This document shows, piece by piece, positions 56,020 to 64,000 of a DNA stretch of 64,000 nucleotides (within the stretch, counting starts at the first letter, position 1; each line of letters starts with the position of its first letter). The stretch is from Pseudomonas putida. GTDB taxonomy: Bacteria; Pseudomonadota; Gammaproteobacteria; Pseudomonadales; Pseudomonadaceae. Under the pieces are notes generated by a model. The model had not been told where the DNA came from and ran no database searches. It saw only the letters and a program-made list of their open reading frames with translations. The translations under genes and the position numbers were made by a program. The stretch covers positions 4,760,001 to 4,824,000 of the forward strand of contig NZ_CP113097.1 of the NCBI RefSeq assembly GCF_026625125.1, written 5' to 3'.

Positions 56020-56307
56020 ATGGCGCTTGAACGCTGCGACGTGGAAAAGATCGCCCATCTGGCCCGTCTGGGCCTGAATGAAGGCGAACTGCCACGCACT
56101 ACCGATGCACTGAACAGCATTCTCGGGCTGGTCGACCAGATGCAAGCGGTCGACACCACCGGCATCGAACCCCTGGCCCACCCCCTGGAGGCCAGCCAGC
56201 GCCTGCGTCCCGACCAGGTCACCGAAAGCAACCAGCGCGATGCCTACCAAGCCATCGCACCGAAGACCGAAAGCGGTCTGTACCTGGTTCCCAAAGTCAT
56301 CGAGTAA
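56020..56307 (+). CDS. gatC: Glu-tRNA(Gln)/Asp-tRNA(Asn) amidotransferase subunit C
   Basis: 95 residues from ATG 56020, with GGAG upstream. The belt-like subunit that links GatA and GatB ([23 protein letters not shown]-like stretch). First gene of gatCAB, 15 bases before gatA. Confidence 0.94.
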   Translation: MALERCDVEKIAHLARLGLNEGELPRTTDALNSILGLVDQMQAVDTTGIEPLAHPLEASQRLRPDQVTESNQRDAYQAIAPKTESGLYLVPKVIE

Positions 56308-56322
56308 GGGATAGTGCCTGCC

Positions 56323-57774
56323 ATGCATCAATTGACCCTGGCCGAGATCGCCCGCGGGCTCGCCGACAAGTCGTTTTCTTCCGAAGAGCTGACCGACGCC
56401 CTGCTGGCGCGCATTCAGCAACTCGACCCGCAACTCAACAGTTTCATCAGCGTCACCGAGGAGCTGGCCCTGAGCCAGGCTCGTGCCGCCGACGCCCGTC
56501 GCGCCGCCGGTGAGACCGGCGCACTGCTGGGCGCCCCCATCGCCCACAAAGACCTGTTCTGCACCCACGGCGTACGTACCAGCTGCGGCTCGAAGATGCT
56601 CGACAACTTCAAAGCGCCGTACGACGCCACCGTGGTCGCCAAGCTGGCCGAGGCCGGCATGGTCACCCTGGGCAAGACCAACATGGACGAATTCGCCATG
56701 GGGTCTGCCAACGAATCCAGCCACTACGGCGCGGTGAAGAACCCCTGGAACCTCGAACACGTGCCTGGCGGCTCGTCCGGTGGCTCCGCTGCGGCCGTGG
56801 CCGCCCGCCTGCTGCCGGCGACCACCGGCACCGATACCGGCGGCTCTATCCGACAGCCGGCGGCACTGACCAACCTCACAGGCCTCAAGCCGACGTACGG
56901 TCGTGTTTCGCGCTGGGGCATGATCGCCTATGCCTCCAGCCTCGACCAGGGTGGCCCGCTGGCCCGCACTGCTGAAGACTGCGCGCTGCTGCTGCAGGGC
57001 ATGGCCGGTTTCGACGCCAAGGACTCCACCAGCATCGACGAGCCGGTGCCGGACTACAGCGCCAACCTCAATGCCTCGCTGCAAGGCCTGCGCATCGGCC
57101 TGCCAAAAGAATACTTCGGCGCCGGCCTCGACCCGCGCATCGCCGAATTGGTACACGCCAGCGTCAAGGAGCTGGAAAAGCTCGGCGCAGTGGTCAAGGA
57201 AATCAGCCTGCCGAACATGCAGCACGCAATCCCTGCGTACTACGTGATCGCGCCGGCCGAAGCCTCTTCCAACCTGTCACGCTTCGACGGTGTGCGCTTC
57301 GGCTACCGCTGCGACGCGCCCAAAGACCTGACCGACCTGTACAAGCGCTCCCGTGGCGAAGGCTTCGGTGCCGAAGTGCAGCGCCGCATCATGGTCGGCA
57401 CCTACGCCCTGTCGGCAGGCTACTACGACGCCTACTACGTCAAGGCGCAGCAGATTCGTCGCCTGATCAAGAACGACTTCATGACCGCCTTCGAAGGCGT
57501 CGACCTGATCCTTGGCCCGACCACGCCGAACCCGGCCTGGAAGCTCGGCGCCAAGAGCAGCGACCCGGTCGCGGCATACCTTGAAGACGTCTACACCATC
57601 ACCGCCAACCTGGCGGGCCTGCCGGGCCTGTCGATGCCAGCCGGCTTCGTCGATGGCCTGCCGGTCGGCGTGCAGCTGCTGGCTCCGTACTTCCAGGAAG
57701 GCCGCCTGCTCAATGTCGCGCACCGCTACCAGCAGGTCACCGACTGGCACACCCGCGCCCCCAACGGCTTCTGA
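56323..57774 (+). CDS. gatA: Glu-tRNA(Gln)/Asp-tRNA(Asn) amidotransferase subunit A
   Basis: An amidase-signature glutaminase of 483 residues from ATG 56323 (GTG 56314 is an in-frame alternative). The Ser-cisSer-Lys triad is K76, S151 and S175 (in [14 protein letters not shown] and [10 protein letters not shown]). Releases ammonia from glutamine and passes it to GatB. Between gatC and gatB. Confidence 0.96.
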   Translation: MHQLTLAEIARGLADKSFSSEELTDALLARIQQLDPQLNSFISVTEELALSQARAADARRAAGETGALLGAPIAHKDLFCTHGVRTSCGSKMLDNFKAPYDATVVAKLAEAGMVTLGKTNMDEFAMGSANESSHYGAVKNPWNLEHVPGGSSGGSAAAVAARLLPATTGTDTGGSIRQPAALTNLTGLKPTYGRVSRWGMIAYASSLDQGGPLARTAEDCALLLQGMAGFDAKDSTSIDEPVPDYSANLNASLQGLRIGLPKEYFGAGLDPRIAELVHASVKELEKLGAVVKEISLPNMQHAIPAYYVIAPAEASSNLSRFDGVRFGYRCDAPKDLTDLYKRSRGEGFGAEVQRRIMVGTYALSAGYYDAYYVKAQQIRRLIKNDFMTAFEGVDLILGPTTPNPAWKLGAKSSDPVAAYLEDVYTITANLAGLPGLSMPAGFVDGLPVGVQLLAPYFQEGRLLNVAHRYQQVTDWHTRAPNGF

Positions 57775-57785
57775 GGAATTCACAC

Positions 57786-59231
57786 ATGCAATGGGAAGTT
57801 GTGATCGGGCTGGAAATCCACACCCAGCTGGCCACCCAGTCGAAGATCTTTTCCGGCAGCGCCACCACCTTCGGCTCCGAGCCGAACACCCAGGCGAGCC
57901 TGGTTGACCTTGGCATGCCTGGGGTATTGCCGGTACTGAACCAGGAAGCCGTGCGCATGGCCTGCATGTTCGGCCTGGCGATCGATGCCCAGATCGGCAA
58001 GCGCAACGTGTTCGCGCGCAAGAACTACTTCTACCCCGACCTGCCCAAGGGCTACCAGATCAGCCAGATGGACCTGCCGATCGTCGGCAAGGGCCACCTG
58101 GACATCGCCCTGGAAGACGGCACCATCAAGCGCATCGGCGTAACCCGCGCGCACCTGGAAGAAGACGCAGGCAAGAGCCTGCACGAAGACTTCAGCGGCT
58201 TTACCGGTATCGACCTGAACCGGGCCGGCACGCCGCTGCTGGAAATCGTCTCCGAACCGGACATGCGCAGCGCCAAGGAGGCCGTCGCCTACGTCAAGGC
58301 GATCCACGCGCTGGTGCGCTACCTGGGCATCTGCGACGGCAACATGGCCGAAGGTTCGCTGCGCTGCGACTGCAACGTCTCGATCCGGCCCAAGGGCCAG
58401 GCCGAGTTCGGTACCCGCTGCGAGATCAAGAACGTCAACTCGTTCCGCTTCATCGAGCGTGCGATCAACAGTGAGATCCAGCGCCAGATCGACCTGATCG
58501 AAGATGGCGGCAAGGTGGTTCAGGAAACCCGGCTGTACGACCCGAACAAGGACGAGACCCGCTCCATGCGCAGCAAGGAGGAAGCCAACGACTACCGTTA
58601 CTTCCCCGACCCGGACCTGCTGCCGGTGGTGATCGAGGACAGCTTCCTCGAGACCATCCGTGCCGGCTTGCCGGAGCTGCCACCGCAGAAGGTAGAGCGC
58701 TTCCAGAGCCAGTATGGCCTGTCGGCCTACGACGCCAACGTGCTGGCCTCCAGCCGTGAACAGGCAGACTACTTCGAGCAGGTGGTGAAGATTGGCGGTG
58801 ACGCCAAACTGGCAGCCAACTGGGTCATGGTCGAACTGGGCAGCCTGCTGAACAAGCTGGGCATCGAGATCGACCAGGCACCGGTCAGCGCCGAGCAACT
58901 CGGTGGCATGCTGCTGCGCATCCGCGACAACACCATCAGCGGCAAGATCGCCAAGACCGTGTTCGAGGCCATGGCCGCCGGTGAAGGCGATGCCGACAGC
59001 ATCATCGAGAGCAAAGGGCTGAAACAGGTCACCGACACCGGCGCGATCGACAAGATGCTCGACGAAGTGCTTGCCGCCAACGCCGAGCAGGTCGAACAGT
59101 ACCGCGCTGCCGACGAAGCCAAGCGCGGCAAGATGTTCGGCTTCTTCGTCGGCCAGGCGATGAAGGCCTCCAAGGGCAAGGCCAACCCGGGGCAAGTGAA
59201 CCAATTGCTCAAGGCCAAGCTCGAAGGGTGA
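57786..59231 (+). CDS. gatB: Glu-tRNA(Gln)/Asp-tRNA(Asn) amidotransferase subunit B
   Basis: 481 residues. The kinase-transamidase core ([15 protein letters not shown] and [14 protein letters not shown]) activates misacylated tRNA, and the C-terminal helical YqeY-like domain (about 330-481) contacts tRNA. 11 bases after gatA. A REP pair follows. Confidence 0.96.
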   Translation: MQWEVVIGLEIHTQLATQSKIFSGSATTFGSEPNTQASLVDLGMPGVLPVLNQEAVRMACMFGLAIDAQIGKRNVFARKNYFYPDLPKGYQISQMDLPIVGKGHLDIALEDGTIKRIGVTRAHLEEDAGKSLHEDFSGFTGIDLNRAGTPLLEIVSEPDMRSAKEAVAYVKAIHALVRYLGICDGNMAEGSLRCDCNVSIRPKGQAEFGTRCEIKNVNSFRFIERAINSEIQRQIDLIEDGGKVVQETRLYDPNKDETRSMRSKEEANDYRYFPDPDLLPVVIEDSFLETIRAGLPELPPQKVERFQSQYGLSAYDANVLASSREQADYFEQVVKIGGDAKLAANWVMVELGSLLNKLGIEIDQAPVSAEQLGGMLLRIRDNTISGKIAKTVFEAMAAGEGDADSIIESKGLKQVTDTGAIDKMLDEVLAANAEQVEQYRAADEAKRGKMFGFFVGQAMKASKGKANPGQVNQLLKAKLEG

Positions 59232-59243
59232 GCTGAAACCAGC

Positions 59244-59364
59244 GGCGAGGGCTTTGCCCTCGATCGCCGACAAGCCGGCGCCCACCTGTTCAACGCCGCC
59301 CCATGGGACGGCGTCTTGCCTGTGGAAGCCGGCTTGCCGGCGACGGGCCGCACAGCGGCCCCAC
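59244..59364. repeat. Inverted REP pair between gatB and the RlpA-like gene
   Basis: Left arm GAGGGCTTTGCCCTCGATCG plus CGACAAGCCGGCGCCCA, right arm GAAGCCGGCTTGCCGGCGAC plus GGGCCGCACAGCGGCCC. Diverged from the consensus on the left. It ends about 22 bases before the next start codon. Confidence 0.8.
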
Positions 59365-59386
59365 TGGCAGCACCGGAGCTCCTGAT

Positions 59387-59761
59387 TTGCTAAAACGATC
59401 CCTCGGCACCCTGGCCCTGTTTTCCCTGTTGGCCGGCTGCGCCAGCCACGACATCGATCCCCGAGGCTACAACCAGACCGGCACCGCCTCCTATTACGGC
59501 GCCCGCCACCACGGCAAACGCACCGCCAGCGGCGAAGCCTTCAACCAGCATGGCTTGACCGCCGCGCATCGCAGCCTGCCCTTCGGCAGCCGGGTATTGG
59601 TCACCAACCTCGCCAACCAACGCAGCGTGGTGGTCCGCATCAATGATCGCGGCCCGCACACGCGCGGCCGGCTCATCGACCTGTCGCGCGCTGCAGCAGA
59701 AAAAATCGGCATGATCCGTAGCGGAACGGCGCGCGTGCGGGTACAAGGTCTAAGCGACTGA
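59387..59761 (+). CDS. RlpA-like lipoprotein (double-psi beta-barrel)
   Basis: 124 residues from TTG 59387, 8 bases after GGAG. Signal peptide with lipobox LLAGC (Cys18), then an RlpA double-psi barrel ([37 protein letters not shown]) with the Asp expected in the lytic site. It is short: it lacks the C-terminal SPOR domain of P. aeruginosa RlpA, so septal targeting is not obvious. It probably cleaves denuded peptidoglycan at the outer membrane, by family inference. Confidence 0.87.
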   Translation: MLKRSLGTLALFSLLAGCASHDIDPRGYNQTGTASYYGARHHGKRTASGEAFNQHGLTAAHRSLPFGSRVLVTNLANQRSVVVRINDRGPHTRGRLIDLSRAAAEKIGMIRSGTARVRVQGLSD

Positions 59762-59779
59762 CGCAACGGAGTTACAACC

Positions 59780-60865
59780 ATTTTCGACCTGGCCACCCTC
59801 CCCACCTTCAGCCTCCTGCAACTGGGCATCGCCTTGCTGTTGCTGGTGGCCGGCGCCGAACTCCTGGTGCGTGCCGCCCTTCGCCTGGCCCAGCGCGTGC
59901 ACGTACGCCCGCTGATCATCGGCCTGAGCCTGGTGGCATTCGGCAGTACCGCGCCACAGCTGACCGTCAGCCTGCAGGCCGCCTATCAGGGCGCGCCCGA
60001 TGTCGCCGTGGGCAGCGTGATCGGCAGTAATATCTTCAATGTTCTGGTGATTCTTGGCCTGGCGGCTTTGATCATCCCGCTCCGCGTCTCGCGCCAACTG
60101 GTGCGCCTGGACATCCCCCTGATGATCGTCGCCAGCGTACTGGTCTACGCGCTGGCCGCGAACGGCCACCTGGGGCGGGTGGAAGGGTTGGTGCTGCTCT
60201 CGGGCCTGGTGGGCTATCTGGTCATGCTCTGGCACCAGTCGCGCCACTATGCCCGCACCTACCCGGCACCACGTGCGCTGGCCAGCAGCGCCGGGCGCTT
60301 CTGGACCGGTACGCTGCTGCAAGTGGCGTTCGGCTTCGGCCTGCTCAGCCTGGCCGGCCACTTGCTACTGGAAGCGGCGGTCGACGTCGCGACGGACCTC
60401 GGTTTGTCTGAACGCATCATCGGCCTAACCGTTGTCGCGGTGTGCACGTCCCTGCCCGAGCTGGCTGCGGCGCTGATTGCCGCCCTGCGAGGAGAACGGG
60501 AGATCGCTGTGGGCACGGTGATCGGCAGCAACCTGTTCAACCTGCTGGCAGTGCTCGGCCTGACCGCACTGACCGCACCCGAGCCGCTGACCATATCGCC
60601 AAACGCACTGGGCTTCGACCTTCCGGTGATGCTCGGCGTCGCGGCGCTGAGCCTGCCGGTGTTCTACTCCGGGTACCGGATTACCCGCGCCGAAGGGTTG
60701 GTATTCCTTTGCCTGTACCTTGCCTACGGGCTGCACGTGGTGGCGTTCACCACCGGCATGCCGCTGGCCGGCCGCCTGGAACGGCTGATGCTGTTCTATG
60801 TATTGCCAGTGCTTGGCCTGGTGCTGCTGTACACCACTGTAAGGGCATGGCAGCGACAGCACTAA
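59780..60865 (+). CDS. CaCA-family cation/Ca2+ exchanger (probable ATT start)
   Basis: 361 residues if begun at ATT 59780, 8 bases after CGGAG and 18 bases beyond the rlpA stop. An in-frame TTG at 59834 would cut the first membrane helix to about six residues before GAE. No ATG, GTG or TTG lies between. About ten hydrophobic segments fall in two halves. The alpha-1 repeat reads FGSTAPQLTVSLQAA with Gln60 in place of the usual Glu; alpha-2 reads VCTSLPELAAAL with Glu227 kept. The GSNIFN and GSNLFN motifs are intact. Ion and direction cannot be told. Confidence 0.85.
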   Translation: MFDLATLPTFSLLQLGIALLLLVAGAELLVRAALRLAQRVHVRPLIIGLSLVAFGSTAPQLTVSLQAAYQGAPDVAVGSVIGSNIFNVLVILGLAALIIPLRVSRQLVRLDIPLMIVASVLVYALAANGHLGRVEGLVLLSGLVGYLVMLWHQSRHYARTYPAPRALASSAGRFWTGTLLQVAFGFGLLSLAGHLLLEAAVDVATDLGLSERIIGLTVVAVCTSLPELAAALIAALRGEREIAVGTVIGSNLFNLLAVLGLTALTAPEPLTISPNALGFDLPVMLGVAALSLPVFYSGYRITRAEGLVFLCLYLAYGLHVVAFTTGMPLAGRLERLMLFYVLPVLGLVLLYTTVRAWQRQH

Positions 60866-60940
60866 TGGCGGCAAGGTCGTGGCGCGGCGAAGGGCATGTT
60901 GCGGGTAGCGCGCCTGGCCACCCACGACAGGCCCCATGAC

Positions 60941-62296
60941 TCAAGCCTGCCGAGCTTTCTTCAAGCGGAACGCCACCCACAGCAGCGCAATCCAGCCGGG
61001 GATCAGCATCACTGAAATACGGATCGGCGGGGTCAGGTACATCACCACCAGAATCAGCACGATGAATGCCAGGCACAGGTAGTTGGTGAACGGGTGCCCC
61101 CAGCTTTGATAGAACGGGGTAATACCTGCCGCCAGCTTGGCCTTGCGGAACTTCAGGTGGGTGATGCTGATGCTCGCCCAGTTGATCACCAAGGCCGAGA
61201 CCGCCAGCGCCATCAGCAGGCCGAATGCCTCACCGGGCATCAGGTAGTTGATCACCACGCACATGCCCGTAGCGAATGCCGACACGCCCAACGCAGTCAA
61301 TGGCACGCCGCTGCGGCTGACCTTGAGCAGCTGGCGTGGTGCATCGCCCTGGCTCGCCAGGCCGAACAACATGCGGCTGTTGGCGTACACGCAACTGTTG
61401 TAGACCGACAGCGCAGCCGTGAGCACCACGATATTGAGGATGGTCGCCACCAGATCGCTGTCCAGTTCGTGGAAGATCATCACGAACGGGCTGCCACCCT
61501 GAACGACCTTCTGCCACGGGTACAGCGACAACAGCACGGCCAGCGCGCCGATGTAGAAAATCAGGATGCGGTAAACCACCTGGTTGGTAGCCTTGGGAAT
61601 GCTCTGGCGCGGGTTGTCCGCTTCGGCGGCCGTGATACCCACCAGCTCCAGGCCACCAAAGGAGAACATGATCACCGCCAGGGCCATCACCAGCCCGGTG
61701 ACGCCATTGGGGAAGAACCCACCGTATTGCCACAGGTTGGCCACACTGGCGTCCGGGCCGCCATGACCGCTGCTCAGCAGCCAGGCGCCGAAGCCGATCA
61801 TGCTGACGATGGCCACTACCTTGACCAGCGCGAACCAGAACTCCATCTCACCATAGACCTTCACCTGGGTCAGGTTGATGAGGTTGATCACCACGAAGAA
61901 GATCGCCGCCGTGGCCCAGGTCGGAAACTCCGGCCACCAGTACTGCACGTAGATGCCCACGGCGGTAAGCTCGGCCATGCCCACGAGCACATAGACCACC
62001 CAGTAGTTCCAGCCCGAGACGAAGCCTGCGAACTCACTCCAGTACTGGTGTGCGAAGTGGCTGAAACTGCCGGCTACCGGCTCTTCGACCACCATTTCGC
62101 CCAACTGGCGCATGATGAAGAAAGCCATCAGGCCAGCGATGGCATAGCCCAGCAAAACGGAGGGGCCCGCCAGCTGGATGGTCTGGGCGATGCCCAGGAA
62201 CAACCCGGTACCGATGGCACCCCCCAGCGCGATCAGCTGGATATGGCGATTCTTCAGCCCGCGCTGCAACCGCTCGGGCGTGCTCTGGTCTTGCAT
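60941..62296 (-). CDS. aroP: Aromatic amino acid permease of the AAT family
   Basis: A 451-residue, 12-segment proton symporter. Very close over its length to E. coli AroP: LKRGLKN-like start RGLKNRHIQLIALGGAIGTG, MRQLGEMVVEEPVAGSFSHF, and FSFGGLELVGITAAEADNP. Likely imports Phe, Tyr and Trp at the inner membrane. Same strand and 55 bases downstream of the AEC carrier gene. Confidence 0.9.
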   Translation of the reverse strand: MQDQSTPERLQRGLKNRHIQLIALGGAIGTGLFLGIAQTIQLAGPSVLLGYAIAGLMAFFIMRQLGEMVVEEPVAGSFSHFAHQYWSEFAGFVSGWNYWVVYVLVGMAELTAVGIYVQYWWPEFPTWATAAIFFVVINLINLTQVKVYGEMEFWFALVKVVAIVSMIGFGAWLLSSGHGGPDASVANLWQYGGFFPNGVTGLVMALAVIMFSFGGLELVGITAAEADNPRQSIPKATNQVVYRILIFYIGALAVLLSLYPWQKVVQGGSPFVMIFHELDSDLVATILNIVVLTAALSVYNSCVYANSRMLFGLASQGDAPRQLLKVSRSGVPLTALGVSAFATGMCVVINYLMPGEAFGLLMALAVSALVINWASISITHLKFRKAKLAAGITPFYQSWGHPFTNYLCLAFIVLILVVMYLTPPIRISVMLIPGWIALLWVAFRLKKARQA

Positions 62297-62351
62297 GAAG
62301 TGTCCTTAAGCTCAGTGAGGCAGTGTTTTTGTGATGTATGCAGTCAAGGAT

Positions 62352-63293
62352 CTAGATCCATCCGCCCCACTGCAAGATGAAAATACCAATATTGGTGGTG
62401 ATCGCCGCCATTAGCGTAGTAATCACGATGATCGAGGCCGCCAGTTCGTGGTTGCCGTTGGCTGCCCGTGCCATGACATAACTGGCCGCCGCCGTTGGGC
62501 TGCCGATGTACAAGAACAGAATGCCCAACTCGGCCCCGCGAAAACCGCAGAGCCAGGCACCGAGCGTGCCGAACAGCGGCAACCAGAGCATCTTCACCAG
62601 GCTGACGTCGATGGCCAGCTTGCCACTGTCGCGCAGGGCGTTGAGCGACAAGGTGCCACCGATACAGATCAGCGCCAGCGGCAGGGTCATCTGCGCGAGG
62701 TAGTCACCCGAGGTGAGTAACCAGTTGGGCAGCGGTACCTGGCCGTAGGCCATGGGCGTGGCCAGCAGCACGCTGATGATCAGCGGGTTGCTGATAATGC
62801 TCTTGCAGATGCTCCACGGGTCGGATTTCAGGTCCGGGCTGTATACCGCCAGCACCACGGCTGAAAGTGAGTTGTACAGCAGGATCACCAGGCCGGCGAG
62901 CACTGCCCCCAGGGAGATACCGTAGTCCCCGTAAAGGCTCGCGGCCAGGGCCAGGCCGATTACGCCATTGTTGCCGCGGAACGCCCCCTGGGTGTAGATG
63001 CCGCGGTCGGCCAGCGGGCTGCGCCAGATGGCCAAGCCCCAGGCCACGGCGAAACCGACCAGGGTGGCAGCGACGAAATAGAGGATGACCCCTGGTTTGA
63101 CCGCCGCTGCCAGGTCGGCATGGTAGATGCCGAGGAACAGCAGCGCAGGCATGCAGACGTTGAACACCAGTTGCGAGGCAACACGGTTGAAATTGTCGTC
63201 GATCAGGTGAATGCGTTTGAGCAGCACGCCCAGGAACAGCATGGCGAAGACGGGCGCCGTGATGTTCAGCGTCTGGATAAGAAGGGCGAGCAT
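62352..63293 (-). CDS. Auxin-efflux-carrier (AEC) family transporter
   Basis: A 313-residue membrane protein with about ten hydrophobic segments and the family pattern near FRGNNGVIGLALAASLYGDYG, plus GSPTAAASYVMARAANG near the C-terminus. Bacterial AEC members move carboxylates or amino acids; the substrate is unknown. Upstream of aroP, so co-transcription is possible. The ATG follows AGGA. Confidence 0.9.
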   Translation of the reverse strand: MLALLIQTLNITAPVFAMLFLGVLLKRIHLIDDNFNRVASQLVFNVCMPALLFLGIYHADLAAAVKPGVILYFVAATLVGFAVAWGLAIWRSPLADRGIYTQGAFRGNNGVIGLALAASLYGDYGISLGAVLAGLVILLYNSLSAVVLAVYSPDLKSDPWSICKSIISNPLIISVLLATPMAYGQVPLPNWLLTSGDYLAQMTLPLALICIGGTLSLNALRDSGKLAIDVSLVKMLWLPLFGTLGAWLCGFRGAELGILFLYIGSPTAAASYVMARAANGNHELAASIIVITTLMAAITTNIGIFILQWGGWI

Positions 63294-63389
63294 GCGCTAG
63301 CGATCCTGAAGAGGTTGCCGTTAGGGGGCTAATGATACGCCAACAGGCCAGGAGTTGCGGGGATCAGCTGCAATATAAAGAAATTTCTG

Positions 63390-63528
63390 CAAGGCCCTAT
63401 CGCCGGCAAGCCGGCCCACCATGGACTGCCCCCAGGAAGTTGAACACCAATCCACTAGCTTGGGGCAGCTCACTGTGTTGAAGCCTGCGCCCGCACCTGG
63501 GGGAGCAGGCTTGCCGGCGATAGGGCCA
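63390..63528. repeat. Inverted REP pair between roxR and the AEC gene
   Basis: CTATCGCCGGCAAGCCGGCC and GCAGGCTTGCCGGCGATAGG are near-perfect inverted copies about 75 bases apart, the widest spacing of the six pairs in the window. The space between shows no coding frame. Confidence 0.85.
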
Positions 63529-63546
63529 GCACTGCCAGGAATAAGC

Positions 63547-64000
63547 TCAGCGCCGCACAGGCCGCTTCTGCAGTTTGCGCTGCAATGTGCGCCGGTGCAT
63601 GCCCAGCGCCCGCGCGGTCGCGGAGATATTGCCCTCGTGCTCGCTGAGCACGCGCTGGATGTGCTCCCACTGCAAGCGGTCCACCGACATGGGGTTTTCC
63701 GGCACCAACGTGTCCAGGTCCGTATGCTCCGAGAGCAGTGCGGCCAACACATCATCGGCATCGGCGGGTTTGCACAGGTAGTTGCACGCCCCGCGCTTGA
63801 CCGCCTCGACCGCCGTGGCAATGCTCGAATAGCCGGTGAGGATCACCACGCGCATTTCAGGGTCCAGTTCCAGCAGCTTTGGCAGCAGTACCAGGCCGGA
63901 GTCGCCTTCCATCTTCAAGTCCAGCGTGGCGTAGTCCGGCAGGTCGTTCTGCGCCAGGGCCAAGCCTTCCTCGGCGGAGCCTGCAGTGCTCACACGGAAA
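63547..64000 (-). CDS. roxR: RoxR response regulator, C-terminal part (runs off the window)
   Basis: The visible 150 or so residues are a response regulator of the RegA/PrrA/ActR type with the start beyond the right edge. The phospho-Asp is in LDLKMEGDSG; the receiver ends near CKPADADDVLAAL; the Fis-type helix-turn-helix is ISATARALGMHRRTLQRKLQK. Synteny with gatCAB matches roxR of pseudomonads, which controls terminal oxidases with sensor RoxS. A REP pair follows its stop. Confidence 0.88.
   Translation of the reverse strand, partial: FRVSTAGSAEEGLALAQNDLPDYATLDLKMEGDSGLVLLPKLLELDPEMRVVILTGYSSIATAVEAVKRGACNYLCKPADADDVLAALLSEHTDLDTLVPENPMSVDRLQWEHIQRVLSEHEGNISATARALGMHRRTLQRKLQKRPVRR

Overview
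The window is a 64 kb piece of a Pseudomonas putida-group chromosome. The GC-rich protein sequences are of pseudomonad type, inverted REP pairs lie between many genes, and the gene order is the one I remember from P. putida and in part P. aeruginosa (gcv-sdaA, lptFG/pepA, ttg2/mla, kds-lpt-rpoN-pts, fagA-fumC-orfX-sodA, tldD-nit-yhdP-rng-maf, mreBCD, gatCAB, roxR). That synteny comes from memory; no search was run. I found no tRNA, rRNA, insertion sequence, prophage or CRISPR array.

Layout. 1-2.6 kb is the only clearly accessory part: the start of a colicin E-type immunity gene, an S-type pyocin-like HNH DNase bacteriocin, and an AT-rich stretch with a doubtful 55-residue ORF. 2.6-8.5 kb is a glycine/serine catabolic operon (gcvH-gcvP-sdaA-gcvT) preceded by a good sigma-54 promoter. 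8.5-14.7 kb holds a cold-shock gene, an RDD protein, lptG/lptF, and the divergent pepA-holC. 14.8-23.3 kb holds valS, rlmF, HU, ndpA, a GIY-YIG protein, a SnoaL-like protein and a GntR-MFS pair. 23.4-27.9 kb has hisC, hisD, hisG and murA. 27.9-31.4 kb is ibaG plus the Mla (Ttg2) phospholipid-transport operon.

31.6-38.6 kb runs in the opposite direction: kdsD-kdsC-lptC-lptA-lptB-rpoN-hpf-ptsN-rapZ-ptsO. It joins Kdo and LPS supply to sigma-54 and the nitrogen PTS. 38.7-42.5 kb is a Fur-box-led operon for iron-poor conditions (fagA-fumC-orfX-sodA) with a ZIP metal transporter coupled to its end. 42.6-53.0 kb has pmbA and tldD (with divergent yjgA), a nitrilase-like gene, yhdP, rng and maf. 53.1-59.8 kb has mreD/mreC/mreB, divergent gatC-gatA-gatB and an RlpA-like lipoprotein. 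59.8-64.0 kb has a CaCA exchanger, an AroP-type permease, an auxin-efflux-type carrier and the 3' part of roxR.

Main themes are envelope building (LptA/B/C/F/G, KdsC/D, Mla, MurA, MreBCD, YhdP, RlpA), sigma-54 and PTS control, and iron-responsive metabolism. I saw no wholly new system. The best leads are two genes (mreC and the CaCA exchanger) whose only sensible start is ATT, a Glu-to-Gln change in the exchanger's first ion-binding repeat, the possible manganese-supply link between sodA and the ZIP transporter, the sigma-54 promoter ahead of gcvH, and the bacteriocin-immunity pair.
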